Notes under the pieces: model-generated
Seen by the model: the letters and a program-made list of their open reading frames with translations, nothing else
Told to the model about the DNA's origin: nothing
The model's database searches: none
Shown here: positions 15,877 to 24,371 of the stretch, in pieces
Layout of the letters: the number at the start of each line of letters is the position of its first letter
How positions within the stretch are numbered: position 1 is the stretch's first letter
NCBI GenBank assembly: GCA_964392455.1
Contig: CAYMPG010000003.1
Span: forward strand, 1 to 64,000
Reading direction: 5' to 3'
Source of the DNA: SFEL01 sp964392455
Lineage (GTDB): Bacteria; Bacillota; Clostridia; Christensenellales; CAG-138
Length of the DNA stretch: 64,000 nt
Made by a program: the position numbers and the translations under genes

Positions 15877-15917
15877 GCTTCTGTGCATATAAATATACTG
15901 CTTATATGCACAGAAGC
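15877..15917 (-). repeat. Perfect 16-bp inverted repeat between cbiK and the next lipoprotein gene
   Basis: GCTTCTGTGCATATAA (15877-15892) and its exact reverse complement (15902-15917) flank a 9-base loop. No T tract follows on the leftward strand, so it is not a standard terminator. It lies inside an operon between the first and second genes, which suits an mRNA processing or stability hairpin, or a protein-binding palindrome. Confidence 0.7.
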
Positions 15918-15946
15918 GCAGTAATTGCCTAATTATTCTTTGCAGA

Positions 15947-16831
15947 TCATTCTGCGGCAGCAGCATGCTCCACGATTATCTGGCGCACGCCCTCATACTC
16001 GCCCAGGCCCTTAAGTACACATTCTACCTCATAGCCCTCGGCAATAAAGGCAGTCTTCCAGGAATCTTCCTCATCGCCTGCCATGTCGTTGGTGGCATGG
16101 TCGCCTGCAACTATCATCAGGGGCAGCAGCACTACCTTCTTGGCACTGCTTGCCTTTACCATTTCTATCACCTGCTCAAGGGAGGGCTCAGCCTCTACGG
16201 TGCCGATAAAGTAATTTGCATACCCTGCTTCAGCAAGCTTATCCTGAAGGGTGGCATACACGGCATTCTGCTCATGGTGAGTGCCATGGCCCATGAATAC
16301 TATGGCAGTATCCTCGGTATTATAGGAGGCGGTCTCCTCGGTGATGGCGGCTATGAGCTTTGCATAGTCCTCATCGGCAGTAAGTATGGCCTTGCCGATC
16401 TTCATGCTGTCAAACTTGTCAACAAATTCAGATACTTCGTTTACCATGTCATCATATTCAAAGCCGTTCATAACGTGGGTGGGCTGGATGAGCACATCCT
16501 TTACCCCGTCTGCAACCAGCCTTTCCATGGCCTCGGTCACGTTGTCGATCTCAAGGCCCCTTTCAGCCTGTATGTCGATTACTATCTGGCTGGTAAATGC
16601 ACGGCGCACCTCATACTCCGGATAAGCCTCTGCAAGGGCAGCCTCAACGGAGCCAATGGATGCATCAAGGTTATCATAGCTGGTGCCAAAGCTTACAGCA
16701 AGCAGCACAGGCTTTGTTTCCACAGCATCTGCGGCAGGTTCTTCTGCGGCGGGCTGAGCGGCGCAGCCCACTGCACCCAGTACCATTGCCAATACAAGCA
16801 GCATGCTGAAAAGTACTTTTACGTTTTTCAT
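15947..16831 (-). CDS. cbiK: Exported lipoprotein-type sirohydrochlorin cobaltochelatase CbiK
   Basis: A 294-residue anaerobic cobalt chelatase. The chelatase domain starts near residue 41 with KPVLLAVSFGTSYDNL. Metal-binding histidines are His119 in LIQPTHVMNGFEYDDM and His182 in VFMGHGTHHEQN. The ending LPLMIVAGDHATNDMAGDEEDSW is also typical. Unusually, residues 1-23 form a lipoprotein signal (LVLAMVLGAVGC) followed by an Ala/Glu-rich linker, so the enzyme should sit outside the membrane. Exported CbiK is known in Desulfovibrio. AGGAGG precedes the start. Expression is controlled by the cobalamin riboswitch at 17033-17180 and the attenuator at 16880-16917. Outside the cell it may load cobalt or carry tetrapyrrole for the importer encoded downstream. 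Confidence 0.9.
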   Translation of the reverse strand: MKNVKVLFSMLLVLAMVLGAVGCAAQPAAEEPAADAVETKPVLLAVSFGTSYDNLDASIGSVEAALAEAYPEYEVRRAFTSQIVIDIQAERGLEIDNVTEAMERLVADGVKDVLIQPTHVMNGFEYDDMVNEVSEFVDKFDSMKIGKAILTADEDYAKLIAAITEETASYNTEDTAIVFMGHGTHHEQNAVYATLQDKLAEAGYANYFIGTVEAEPSLEQVIEMVKASSAKKVVLLPLMIVAGDHATNDMAGDEEDSWKTAFIAEGYEVECVLKGLGEYEGVRQIIVEHAAAAE

Positions 16832-16879
16832 TGTGTTCCTCCTGAGATTATGGTTAATATGGATACGCATTTGCGCTCC

Positions 16880-16917
16880 AAAAAATAAATACCGTCTGCA
16901 TTCAGCCTTGCAGACGG
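16880..16917 (-). terminator. Riboswitch-linked attenuator before cbiK
   Basis: On the minus strand CCGTCTGCA (16909-16917) pairs with TGCAGACGG (16892-16900), followed by TATTTATTTTTT. It lies between the leftward riboswitch and the cbiK start, so ligand binding can switch off transcription here. Confidence 0.85.
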
Positions 16918-17032
16918 TGAAAACCAAACCCCGGGGCAACACAAAAAAAGCATAGCCACCTGTCACCATCCATTGCTCCGGAAGTCCGCAGAGCTGAATG
17001 AGCCGCAATTACTACACATTGCGGCGAGGATA

Positions 17033-17180
17033 CAGGCAAGTATTCTGGCTTATCGTGCGGAAGGGATGACCCTGCCCGCCGGAACGCCTTCCCGGAAAAA
17101 GCTCCAGTGACATAATGCTCCGGCTTCACGAATCACAGCAACGGCCTTGCGAGGGAATTACACCCTGCTTCCAGTACCTG
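17033..17180 (-). promoter_or_regulatory. Cobalamin riboswitch (leftward)
   Basis: On the minus strand the core GGAAGCAGGGTGTAATTCCC continues into TCGCAAGG (17145-17172). The B12-box-like AGCCAGAATACTTGCCTG lies at 17033-17050, with the intervening paired region GAAGCCGGAGC and GTCACTGG. This is the order expected of the RF00174-type aptamer. It controls cbiK and the five genes after it through the attenuator at 16880. Confidence 0.85.
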
Positions 17181-17282
17181 TTCCCGGATATTCTGTTGCG
17201 TATAATAGGATAATACTTTATCCGTCTTTTGTCCACATGAAATTTTTTATGATAACAGCAGAGGCACACTCTCCTCCTCCGC

Positions 17283-17312
17283 TTGACAAGGCTCGTAGCC
17301 TGGATGTATCCT
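17283..17312 (+). promoter_or_regulatory. Promoter of the cbiD-cbiC operon
   Basis: TTGACA (17283-17288) and TATCCT (17307-17312) are 18 bases apart, placing the transcript start just before the rightward riboswitch core. Confidence 0.6.
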
Positions 17313-17324
17313 TAAGAAAATAAG

Positions 17325-17425
17325 ATGGGGAAGCAGGGTGAAATTCCCTCGCAAGTGCGTTACCGTTACAGCCGGATTGCCATGTTGCATATTCCTTTGC
17401 GGACACCGAAGGATATGTGTTGCTG
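17325..17425 (+). promoter_or_regulatory. Cobalamin riboswitch (rightward, possibly a variant class)
   Basis: GGAAGCAGGGTGAAATTCCC followed by TCGCAAGT (17329-17356) is almost identical to the core of the leftward riboswitch, and GCGTTACCGT follows. The canonical B12 box is not obvious; GCCGGATTGCCATGTTGC may replace it, so this may be a shorter AdoCbl-type variant. It precedes a terminator and the 16-gene cobalamin operon. Confidence 0.72.
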
Positions 17426-17456
17426 TATACCTTAATGTATAAGTATACCTCCTCAC

Positions 17457-17482
17457 ACCACGGTTCCGTTCCGTGGTTTTTT
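17457..17482 (+). terminator. Riboswitch attenuator before cbiD
   Basis: ACCACGG (17457-17463) pairs with CCGTGGT (17471-17477) on a 7-base loop, followed by TTTTTTG. It lies between the riboswitch and the GGGGAGG ribosome site of cbiD, as expected of a transcriptional off-switch. Confidence 0.85.
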
Positions 17483-17503
17483 GTGTTTTGGGGAGGTAAG
17501 ATT

Positions 17504-18637
17504 TTGCAGGAATTCAGGCTGGTTAATCAAAGGCTGCTGCGCTGCGGCTATACCACAGGCAGCTGCGCTGCCGCCGCCGCAAAGGCAGCGGCACATATGC
17601 TGCTTACCGGTGAATACATAAACAGCATCCCCCTTACCACCCCAAACGATACCTTACTAACGCTGGACATACTGGAGCCTGAAATAGCCGATTCATCCGC
17701 AAGCTGCGCCGTAAAAAAGGACTCCGGCGATGACCCTGACGTGACCAACGGCATACTCGTATACGCCCGGGTCACAAGGGCCGAGGGTGGCATTACCATA
17801 CAGGGCGGTGTGGGCGTAGGCCGTGTAACAAAGCCGGGGCTGGATCAGCCTGTGGGGGAGGCCGCAATAAACTCCACCCCCCGCCGCATGATAACAGAGG
17901 CCCTGGAAGAAATATGCTTAAAATGCGGCTATGTCGGCGGCCTGACCGTAATCATATCCATACCCGAAGGCGAAGCCCTGTCAGGGCGCACCTTTAATCC
18001 ACGAATGGGCATTGAGGGGGGCATTTCTGTAATAGGCACCACGGGCATAGTGGAGCCCATGAGCAACAGGGCCGTGATAGACACCATACGGCTGGAGCTC
18101 AGCCAGCTTGCAGCCTCAGGCGAGCGCAGCGTAATACTCACCCCCGGCAACTACGGCGAGAGCTTTATCCATAGCAGCCTGCTGCCCGAAGCCCATCCCG
18201 TCCTCTGCTCAAACTTTATAGGCGACAGCATTGATATGGCTGTGGAGCTGGGCTTTTGCAGCATATTTCTTGTGGGCCACATAGGCAAGCTCGTAAAGCT
18301 CGGCATAGGCGTTACGAATACCCACTCCTCCTTTGGCGATGGCCGCATGGAGACCCTTATGGCCTGCGCTTTGGAGGCAGGCGGGGATATCCCCCTGCTG
18401 AAGGAAATAATGGGCTGCATTACCACGGATGCTGCCATAGAGCTTCTTTCTGCCGCAAACATTTTGGATAAGACCATGACCATACTTGGCCGCAGGATAG
18501 ATGCCTGTCTTACTCGCCGCATACCCGGCGGAGTAACGGCGGGATACATAATGTTTACCAATCTTGAAGGACATAAGGGAATACTTTGCAGCAGCGAAAA
18601 TGCAGACGAGCTGCTGGATATATGGAGGAAAAGCTAA
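17504..18637 (+). CDS. cbiD: Cobalt-precorrin-5B (C1)-methyltransferase CbiD
   Basis: A 377-residue enzyme that methylates C1 of the corrin ring in the anaerobic pathway. It has the signature RLLRCGYTTGSCAAAAAKAAA near the N-terminus, then CAVKKDSGDDPDVTNG, the GGVGVGRVTKPGL loop, INSTPRRMI and NPRMGIEGGISVIGTTGIVEPMS. I chose the TTG at 17504 because GGGGAGG sits eight bases before it; the ATG far upstream would run through the attenuator. First gene of the operon; its TAA shares a base with the cbiF ATG. Confidence 0.97.
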   Translation: MQEFRLVNQRLLRCGYTTGSCAAAAAKAAAHMLLTGEYINSIPLTTPNDTLLTLDILEPEIADSSASCAVKKDSGDDPDVTNGILVYARVTRAEGGITIQGGVGVGRVTKPGLDQPVGEAAINSTPRRMITEALEEICLKCGYVGGLTVIISIPEGEALSGRTFNPRMGIEGGISVIGTTGIVEPMSNRAVIDTIRLELSQLAASGERSVILTPGNYGESFIHSSLLPEAHPVLCSNFIGDSIDMAVELGFCSIFLVGHIGKLVKLGIGVTNTHSSFGDGRMETLMACALEAGGDIPLLKEIMGCITTDAAIELLSAANILDKTMTILGRRIDACLTRRIPGGVTAGYIMFTNLEGHKGILCSSENADELLDIWRKS

Positions 18638-19392
18638 TGATACACTTTGTGGGAGCAGGCAGCGGAGCCCCGGATCTTATCACGCTGCGTGGCGCAAAGC
18701 TTGTGAGCCAGGCTGACGTTATAATATACGCAGGGTCTCTGGTGAATCCGGAGCTGCTGACCATGGCAAAAAAGGATGCCGAAATACACAACAGCGCCCT
18801 TATGACGCTGGATGAAATAATCGCCAAAATGGAGCAGGCCGAAGCACGTGGGCTTACCACAGTGCGGCTTCATACGGGCGACCCTTGCCTCTATGGTGCC
18901 ATACGTGAGCAGATGGACAGGCTGGATGAGCTTGGCATACCATACGATATTTGCCCCGGAGTATCCAGCTTTTGCGGGGCGGCTGCAACACTTCGGGCCG
19001 AATATACCCTGCCCGGCGTAAGCCAGAGCGTGATAATAACCCGCATGCCCGGAAAAACCCCCGTGCCTGAGCGGGAAAGCATGGCTTCCCTTGCAGCCCA
19101 CAGCTCCACCATGGTGATATTTTTAAGCACCGGCCTTCTCCATGAGCTTTCTGCCGAGCTTATAAAGGGCGGCTATGATCCCTGCACCCCTGCCGCCATA
19201 GTGTACAAGGCCACCTGGCCGGAAGAAAAAGTCATACGCTGCACGGTAGCTTCCCTTGAAGCTGCCTCAAAGGAAAACGGCATAACCAAAACGGCCCTCG
19301 TGGTCGTAGGGGGCTGCCTTGGTGATAATTATGACCTTTCCCGCCTGTATGCGGCTGACTTTTCCACGGAATTCAGGCAGGCCAAGGTATGA
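18637..19392 (+). CDS. cbiF: Cobalt-precorrin-4 (C11)-methyltransferase CbiF
   Basis: A 251-residue SAM-dependent tetrapyrrole methylase. It opens MIHFVGAGSGAPDLITLRGAKL, with the SAM loop in RLHTGDPCLYGAI, the block CPGVSSFCGAAATLRAEYTLPGVSQSVIITR that separates C11 methylases from the other family members, and KATWPEEKVIRCT near the end. It transfers the methyl group to C11. GGAGG lies before the ATG, within the end of cbiD. Confidence 0.97.
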   Translation: MIHFVGAGSGAPDLITLRGAKLVSQADVIIYAGSLVNPELLTMAKKDAEIHNSALMTLDEIIAKMEQAEARGLTTVRLHTGDPCLYGAIREQMDRLDELGIPYDICPGVSSFCGAAATLRAEYTLPGVSQSVIITRMPGKTPVPERESMASLAAHSSTMVIFLSTGLLHELSAELIKGGYDPCTPAAIVYKATWPEEKVIRCTVASLEAASKENGITKTALVVVGGCLGDNYDLSRLYAADFSTEFRQAKV

Positions 19393-20384
19393 AGATAGCT
19401 GCAATAGCCTTCACAGAGCGTGGTATGCAGCTTGGCAGGCAGCTATGCGCCGCCACGAATGAAGTAACCCTTGAGCGGTGCGGGAATGGTATGCTTTCAG
19501 GCTGGACAGAGGCCGCCTTTCAGTCTGCCGATGCAATATTGTTCATAGGTGCCGCGGGCATAGCAGTTCGTGCCATAGCCCCTTTTATAAAGAGCAAAGC
19601 TGCCGATCCGGCAGTTATAGTTATTGATGAAGCCGGGCGGTACGCTATCCCCCTCCTCTCAGGCCATATTGGCGGGGCAAATGACCTTGCCATACGCCTT
19701 GGAGGGCTTATGGGGGCGCAGCCCGTTATTACCACTGCCACCGATATAAATCACACTTTTGCAATAGACACCTGGGCCAAAAAGCAGGGCCTTATCATAG
19801 CCGAGCCGGAGCGCATAAAAAACGTATCCTCAAGGCTCCTCTCAGGCGACAGCATAGGCATACATTCAGCTTATCCCATACACGGCGCTCCTCCCGAGGG
19901 CGTATCGCTGCAAAGCCGGCCATGTGATGCTGACGTACTCATCTCGCATCTTGCGGATAGCGGCAGTGCGCTTCACCTTATTCCCCCGGCTGTTACCCTG
20001 GGCATCGGCTGCCGCCTGGGCAGCAGCGCCCATATGATAGAGGAAGCATTTCAGCTTGCCCTGAAGAAGTCCAATTGCCATCAGGCCGCCATTTGCGGCG
20101 TGGCCAGCATAGACATAAAGCAAGACGAGCCTGGCATAAATGAATTCTGCGTAGCCCGTTCTCTGCCCTTTAGCACCTTTTCTGCAAAAGAGCTTGAAAG
20201 AACTCAGGGTGAATTTACCCCCTCCCCTTTCGTTAAAAGCGTTACCGGGGTGGATAATGTATGCGAGCGGGCGGCTGTGCTGTCATCCGGCGGTAATCTT
20301 ATTATGAGTAAGATGGCCCATAATGGGGTGACCATGGCGCTGGCAATAAAGGAACCATTATTGTATTTTCAGGAGGACGCATGA
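19389..20384 (+). CDS. cbiG: Cobalt-precorrin-5A hydrolase CbiG
   Basis: A 331-residue enzyme that opens the delta-lactone and releases acetaldehyde (C20 extrusion step). The N-terminal domain has FIGAAGIAVRAIAPFIKSKAADPAVIVIDEAGRYAIPLLSGHIGGAN, and the C-terminal domain GIGCRLGSSAHMIEEAF, both typical. Full length with both halves present. Overlaps cbiF by four bases (ATGA), so it is translationally coupled. Confidence 0.97.
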   Translation: MKIAAIAFTERGMQLGRQLCAATNEVTLERCGNGMLSGWTEAAFQSADAILFIGAAGIAVRAIAPFIKSKAADPAVIVIDEAGRYAIPLLSGHIGGANDLAIRLGGLMGAQPVITTATDINHTFAIDTWAKKQGLIIAEPERIKNVSSRLLSGDSIGIHSAYPIHGAPPEGVSLQSRPCDADVLISHLADSGSALHLIPPAVTLGIGCRLGSSAHMIEEAFQLALKKSNCHQAAICGVASIDIKQDEPGINEFCVARSLPFSTFSAKELERTQGEFTPSPFVKSVTGVDNVCERAAVLSSGGNLIMSKMAHNGVTMALAIKEPLLYFQEDA

Positions 20385-21112
20385 GCAGGCTGTACGTTGT
20401 AGGCATAGGCCCGGGAGAGCCGGGCGGCATGACGGAAAATGCCCGCAGGGCCCTTGCTGTCTCGGATATTATAGTGGGCTACAAAAAATACGTTGAGCTG
20501 GTGCGCCCCATTATGCCGGATAAGGAATATATGGATTCCAATATGCTTCAGGAAGTAGAGCGCTGCAAGGCTGCCCTTTCCCTTGCCCGCTCCGGCAAAT
20601 GCGTATCCCTCATATGCAGCGGCGATGCAGGCGTATACGGTATGGCGGGTCTTGTATATGAGCTTTCGGAAGGTGACCGGACGGTAGAAATAACCATCAT
20701 ACCGGGAGTTACCGCAGCACTTAGCGGCGCTGCGCTTCTTGGCGCACCCCTTGGGCATGATTTTGCAGTAATAAGCCTATCAGACCTGCTTACCCCATGG
20801 GAGCTGATAGAAAAGCGTCTCAGATGCTCCGCAGAGGCAGGGCTGTGCATATGCCTTTATAACCCTGCCAGCCACAAGCGGCGGGATCATCTGAAAAAAG
20901 CCTGCGATGTGCTGCTTGAGCTCATCAGCGAAGATACACCCTGCGGCATGGCAAAAAATATAGGCCGTGAAGGCGAAAGCTGCCAGCTTATGAGCCTTGC
21001 AGAGCTCAGGGATGCAGAGGCGGATATGTTTACAACGGTATTCATAGGCAATTCCTCCACGCTGAATATTGGCGGCAAGCTTGTTACCCCCAGGGGGTAT
21101 CGCAATGTATGA
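20381..21112 (+). CDS. cbiH: Cobalt-factor III (C17)-methyltransferase CbiH
   Basis: A 243-residue ring-contracting C17 methylase of the tetrapyrrole methylase family. It has SRLYVVGIGPGEPGGMTENARRAL, SLICSGDAGVYGMAGLVYEL, PGVTAALSGAALLGAPLGHDFAVISLSDLLTPWELIEKRL and the late LYNPASHKRRDHL, which together are diagnostic of CbiH/CobJ. No iron-sulfur extension is seen. Overlaps cbiG by four bases and cbiJ by eight. Confidence 0.97.
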   Translation: MSRLYVVGIGPGEPGGMTENARRALAVSDIIVGYKKYVELVRPIMPDKEYMDSNMLQEVERCKAALSLARSGKCVSLICSGDAGVYGMAGLVYELSEGDRTVEITIIPGVTAALSGAALLGAPLGHDFAVISLSDLLTPWELIEKRLRCSAEAGLCICLYNPASHKRRDHLKKACDVLLELISEDTPCGMAKNIGREGESCQLMSLAELRDAEADMFTTVFIGNSSTLNIGGKLVTPRGYRNV

Positions 21113-21857
21113 CGTGATACTCTTTGGCGGTACCACCGAGGGGCGGCTGCTGGGCGAATTCCTGTGCGATAAGGGCATCCCTGCCCTGGTTTGCGTGGCT
21201 ACTGCCTATGGGGACAGCCTGCTTGACCTCAGGCCCCCCGTGGAAATACGCACCGGCCGCATGGATCAGGAGGAAATGCGCCAGCTCTTTCGTAAGGAAC
21301 GTCCCCGGCTCGTGCTTGACGCCACCCACCCCTATGCGGACATAGTCAGCAAAAACATACAAGCCGCCTGCTCCCTTGAGGGCTGCCGCTATCAGCGAAT
21401 AAGGCGAGAAGCCACCTGTGCAGAGGGCTGCCTGTTTTTTGACACCATGGATGAGCTTGTGGCCTGGCTGAATAAAACCCATGGCGTAATATTCTCCGCC
21501 ATGGGCGCAAAGGAGGCCGCCGCCCTGTGCAGCGTATCCGATTATAAAAGCAGAATATACCTCCGCCTGCTTCCCTCCCCCGAGGGAATAGCCCATTGCC
21601 TTGAGCTTGGATACCCTACAAAGCACCTTTACTGCATGCAGGGGCCATTTTCTGAGGAATTCAATGTGGCCCAGTTCAGGCAGGCAGGGGCCGCAATCCT
21701 TATCACCAAGGAATCCGGCCTCCATGGAGGCTTTCCTGAAAAGGCCGCTGCCGCCAGAGCCTGCGAAATGCAGATAGCAGTGCTGAAGCGTCCGCTGGAT
21801 GCTGACGGCATTTCCCCACAAGCAGCCATGGAACTTTTACAGGAGATATGCCTATGA
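21105..21857 (+). CDS. cbiJ: Cobalt-precorrin-6A reductase CbiJ
   Basis: A 250-residue NADH-dependent reductase of the CobK/CbiJ family. It has DVILFGGTTEGRLLGEFL, RLVLDATHPYADIVSKNIQAAC, YQRIRRE, then VIFSAMGAKEAA and HLYCMQGPFSEEFN, and ITKESGLHGGFPEKAAAA. It reduces the macrocycle after the C1 methylation. The start at 21105 lies within the end of cbiH and follows a GGGGG-rich stretch. Coupled to cbiET by a four-base overlap. Confidence 0.96.
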   Translation: MYDVILFGGTTEGRLLGEFLCDKGIPALVCVATAYGDSLLDLRPPVEIRTGRMDQEEMRQLFRKERPRLVLDATHPYADIVSKNIQAACSLEGCRYQRIRREATCAEGCLFFDTMDELVAWLNKTHGVIFSAMGAKEAAALCSVSDYKSRIYLRLLPSPEGIAHCLELGYPTKHLYCMQGPFSEEFNVAQFRQAGAAILITKESGLHGGFPEKAAAARACEMQIAVLKRPLDADGISPQAAMELLQEICL

Positions 21858-23047
21858 AAAAAATATCCATAATAGGCGCAGGCGTGGGCCCTGCTACCAT
21901 TACCCGGGAGGCCGAAGATGCCATACAGGCCGCAGAGGTGCTGCTTGGGGCAAGGCGCATGCTGGATATGTTTTCTATGCCTGATAAGCAGGCCATAGCT
22001 GCATTTTCTCCGGATGAGGTGCGCCGGGCCATTGATGAAAGCTCCGCCTCTCGCTTTGCCATAATAGTTTCGGGGGATACGGGCTTTTACAGCGCAGCAG
22101 AGGGCCTTTGCAGCGCCCTTTGCAGGGATGAGTACCAGCTAAGGGTGCTTCCCGGCATTTCCTCCCTGAGCTGCCTTTTTGCAAGACTGCGGCGGCCCTG
22201 GCAGGATGTCGCACTTATAAGCTGCCACGGGCGGGATACAAACATCGTGGATACCGTGCGAAGAAACCGGCTCACCTTTGCCCTTACCGGCGCAAATGCC
22301 AATGAACTGGCAAAAAAGCTCACCGATGCAGGCTTTGGCAGCCTTTCTGCAACAGTGGGAGAAAACGTTGGCGCAGATAACGAATGTATATACACCCTCT
22401 CTGTAGCGGAAATGGAGCATACGGCTATAGCTCCCCTGTGCGTTGTGCTGGTGGACAATCCCCGCTTTGACAGCAGGACACCAACAGGCATACCAGACAC
22501 CAGCTTTATCCGCAGCGATATACCCATGACCAAGTCCGAGGTACGTGCAGTCATAATGAGCAGGCTGGCCATACACCCCCATGACATCTGCTGGGACATA
22601 GGCTGCGGCACAGGCTCGGTAACTGTGGAAATGGCGCTCTCCGCCTATCGTGGACACGTATACGCCATAGATAAAAATGAGGCCGCAGCAGCACTCACGC
22701 AGGATAACTGCGCCGCATTTCACATTGGCAATGTTACCGTGCAGACCTGCAGCGCACCCTCAGCCCTCAGCAGCCTACCCATGCCGGATGTGGTATTCAT
22801 AGGCGGCAGCGGCGGCAGTATGCAGGCTGTGATAAAGCACGTAGCTGCCATAAACCCAAAGGCCCGCATAGCCGTCACAGCCATCGCCCCCGAAAGCCTT
22901 TGCGCTGCCCTTACAGCCCTTGAGGAATGTGGCATAAAGGCAGATGCCGTTCAGGTATCCATAGCAAGGGCTCAGAAAGCAGCAGGGCTGCATATGCTGA
23001 TGGCCCAGAATCCCATATTTGTAATTACCGGAGGCTGCAATGGGTAG
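21854..23047 (+). CDS. cobL: Fused CbiE-CbiT precorrin-6B/7 C5,15-methyltransferase/decarboxylase (CobL-like)
   Basis: A 397-residue bifunctional enzyme. Residues about 1-200 are a CbiE-type methylase (MKKISIIGAGVGPATITREAEDAI, VSGDTGFYSAAEGL, LPGISSLSCLFARLRRPWQDVALISCHGRD). Residues about 215-397 are the CbiT domain (KSEVRAVIMSRLAIHPHDICWDIGCGTGSVTVEMAL, with the SAM site DIGCGTGS and then DVVFIGGSGG). It methylates C5 and C15 and decarboxylates the acetate side chain. In many anaerobes these are separate genes. The start at 21854 is eight bases after GGAG, so I prefer it to the ATG six bases earlier. Confidence 0.96.
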   Translation: MKKISIIGAGVGPATITREAEDAIQAAEVLLGARRMLDMFSMPDKQAIAAFSPDEVRRAIDESSASRFAIIVSGDTGFYSAAEGLCSALCRDEYQLRVLPGISSLSCLFARLRRPWQDVALISCHGRDTNIVDTVRRNRLTFALTGANANELAKKLTDAGFGSLSATVGENVGADNECIYTLSVAEMEHTAIAPLCVVLVDNPRFDSRTPTGIPDTSFIRSDIPMTKSEVRAVIMSRLAIHPHDICWDIGCGTGSVTVEMALSAYRGHVYAIDKNEAAAALTQDNCAAFHIGNVTVQTCSAPSALSSLPMPDVVFIGGSGGSMQAVIKHVAAINPKARIAVTAIAPESLCAALTALEECGIKADAVQVSIARAQKAAGLHMLMAQNPIFVITGGCNG

Positions 23048-24371
23048 AGTGCTTATCGCCGGCACAAATTCCGGCTGCGGCAAGACCACCGTATCAACAG
23101 GGCTCATGTGCGCCCTAAAGGGCCGTGGGCTTAATATTTCTGCCTTTAAGTGCGGCCCGGATTATATCGATCCCATGTTTCACAGGGAGGCCATAGGCAT
23201 CCCCTCCTGCAATCTTGATGTCTTCTTTTCATCGGATACCCAGCTTCGCCGTCAGCTCGCAGAAAGCCCCGGGGATATATCCATAATAGAAGGAGTCATG
23301 GGCTACTATGACGGCATCGGCACAGAGGGCCAGGCCAGCACCTATACCATAGCCCGGGCCACAGATACCCCTGCCATACTGGTAGTAAATGCCAGAGGCA
23401 TGTATACCTCCGCAGGGGCAATAATACAGGGCTTTTTAAATTTCAAGAAAAACAGCGGCATACGTGGAGCAGTATTCAATGGCATATCCAAGGGTACTTA
23501 TTCCGGCCTTTATCAGATAGCAAAGGATGCAGGCATTGCCCCGCTGGGCTTCCTGCCCAATTGTGAGGATATTCATATCGGCAGCCGTCATCTTGGGCTG
23601 ATAACCGCCCCTGAGCTTGCCGACCTTCAGGATAAGCTTGCAGCCCTCGGGCGCATGGTAGAGGATAATATCGATATAAGCGGCATACTGTCCATTGCCT
23701 CCACTGCCCCAAATATAGCCACGCAGCCCACATCCATAAGAAATATATCCGATGTTTCCATCGCCGTAGCCAGGGACAGGGCCTTCTGCTTTATGTACGA
23801 TGAAAATCTGCGGCTGCTCAAGGCCCTTGGCGCAAGGATAATACCCTTCAGCCCCCTTGAGGATGCAGCGCTTCCGGAGGGTATAGGCGGGCTGTACCTT
23901 TGCGGCGGATACCCGGAGCTTTATGCAAAGCAGCTCTCCGGCAACAGCTCAATGCTCCATTCAATACGCACTGCCATAAATAGCGGCCTGCCCACCATAG
24001 CAGAATGTGGCGGATACCTTTACCTTCACGACCTGCTGGATGGGCTGCCCATGGCAGGCGTTATCCACGGGAGTGCCTGCCGTGCAGACAGCCTTCAGCG
24101 CTTTGGCTATGCTACCATTACTGCAAGCGGCGATAATCTCCTTTGCAATGGCGGCGATAGCATCCCGGTTCATGAATTTCACTACTATAAAAGCACATTT
24201 GAGGGCAGCGGCTTCATCGCCAAAAAGGCCGGCAATGGCCGGGAATACCCCTGCGTTTACGCCACGGCGTCTCTGTATGCGGGCTTTCCCCACCTTTATC
24301 TGCCGGCAAATCCCCGCTTTGCAGAATCCTTCATAAGAAAGGCAGCCGCATATGCTTCAGGAGCTTATTAA
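23040..24371 (+). CDS. cbiA: Cobyrinic acid a,c-diamide synthase CbiA
   Basis: A 443-residue amidotransferase. The N-terminal ATPase domain has the P-loop LIAGTNSGCGKTTVSTGL, FKCGPDYIDPMFH and IIEGVMGYYDG. The C-terminal class I glutaminase-like domain has GLYLCGGYPELYAKQL and the nucleophile Cys in TIAECGGYLYL. It amidates the a and c carboxylates. Full length with all motifs. Overlaps cbiET by eight and cobT by 20 bases. Confidence 0.97.
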   Translation: MGRVLIAGTNSGCGKTTVSTGLMCALKGRGLNISAFKCGPDYIDPMFHREAIGIPSCNLDVFFSSDTQLRRQLAESPGDISIIEGVMGYYDGIGTEGQASTYTIARATDTPAILVVNARGMYTSAGAIIQGFLNFKKNSGIRGAVFNGISKGTYSGLYQIAKDAGIAPLGFLPNCEDIHIGSRHLGLITAPELADLQDKLAALGRMVEDNIDISGILSIASTAPNIATQPTSIRNISDVSIAVARDRAFCFMYDENLRLLKALGARIIPFSPLEDAALPEGIGGLYLCGGYPELYAKQLSGNSSMLHSIRTAINSGLPTIAECGGYLYLHDLLDGLPMAGVIHGSACRADSLQRFGYATITASGDNLLCNGGDSIPVHEFHYYKSTFEGSGFIAKKAGNGREYPCVYATASLYAGFPHLYLPANPRFAESFIRKAAAYASGAY

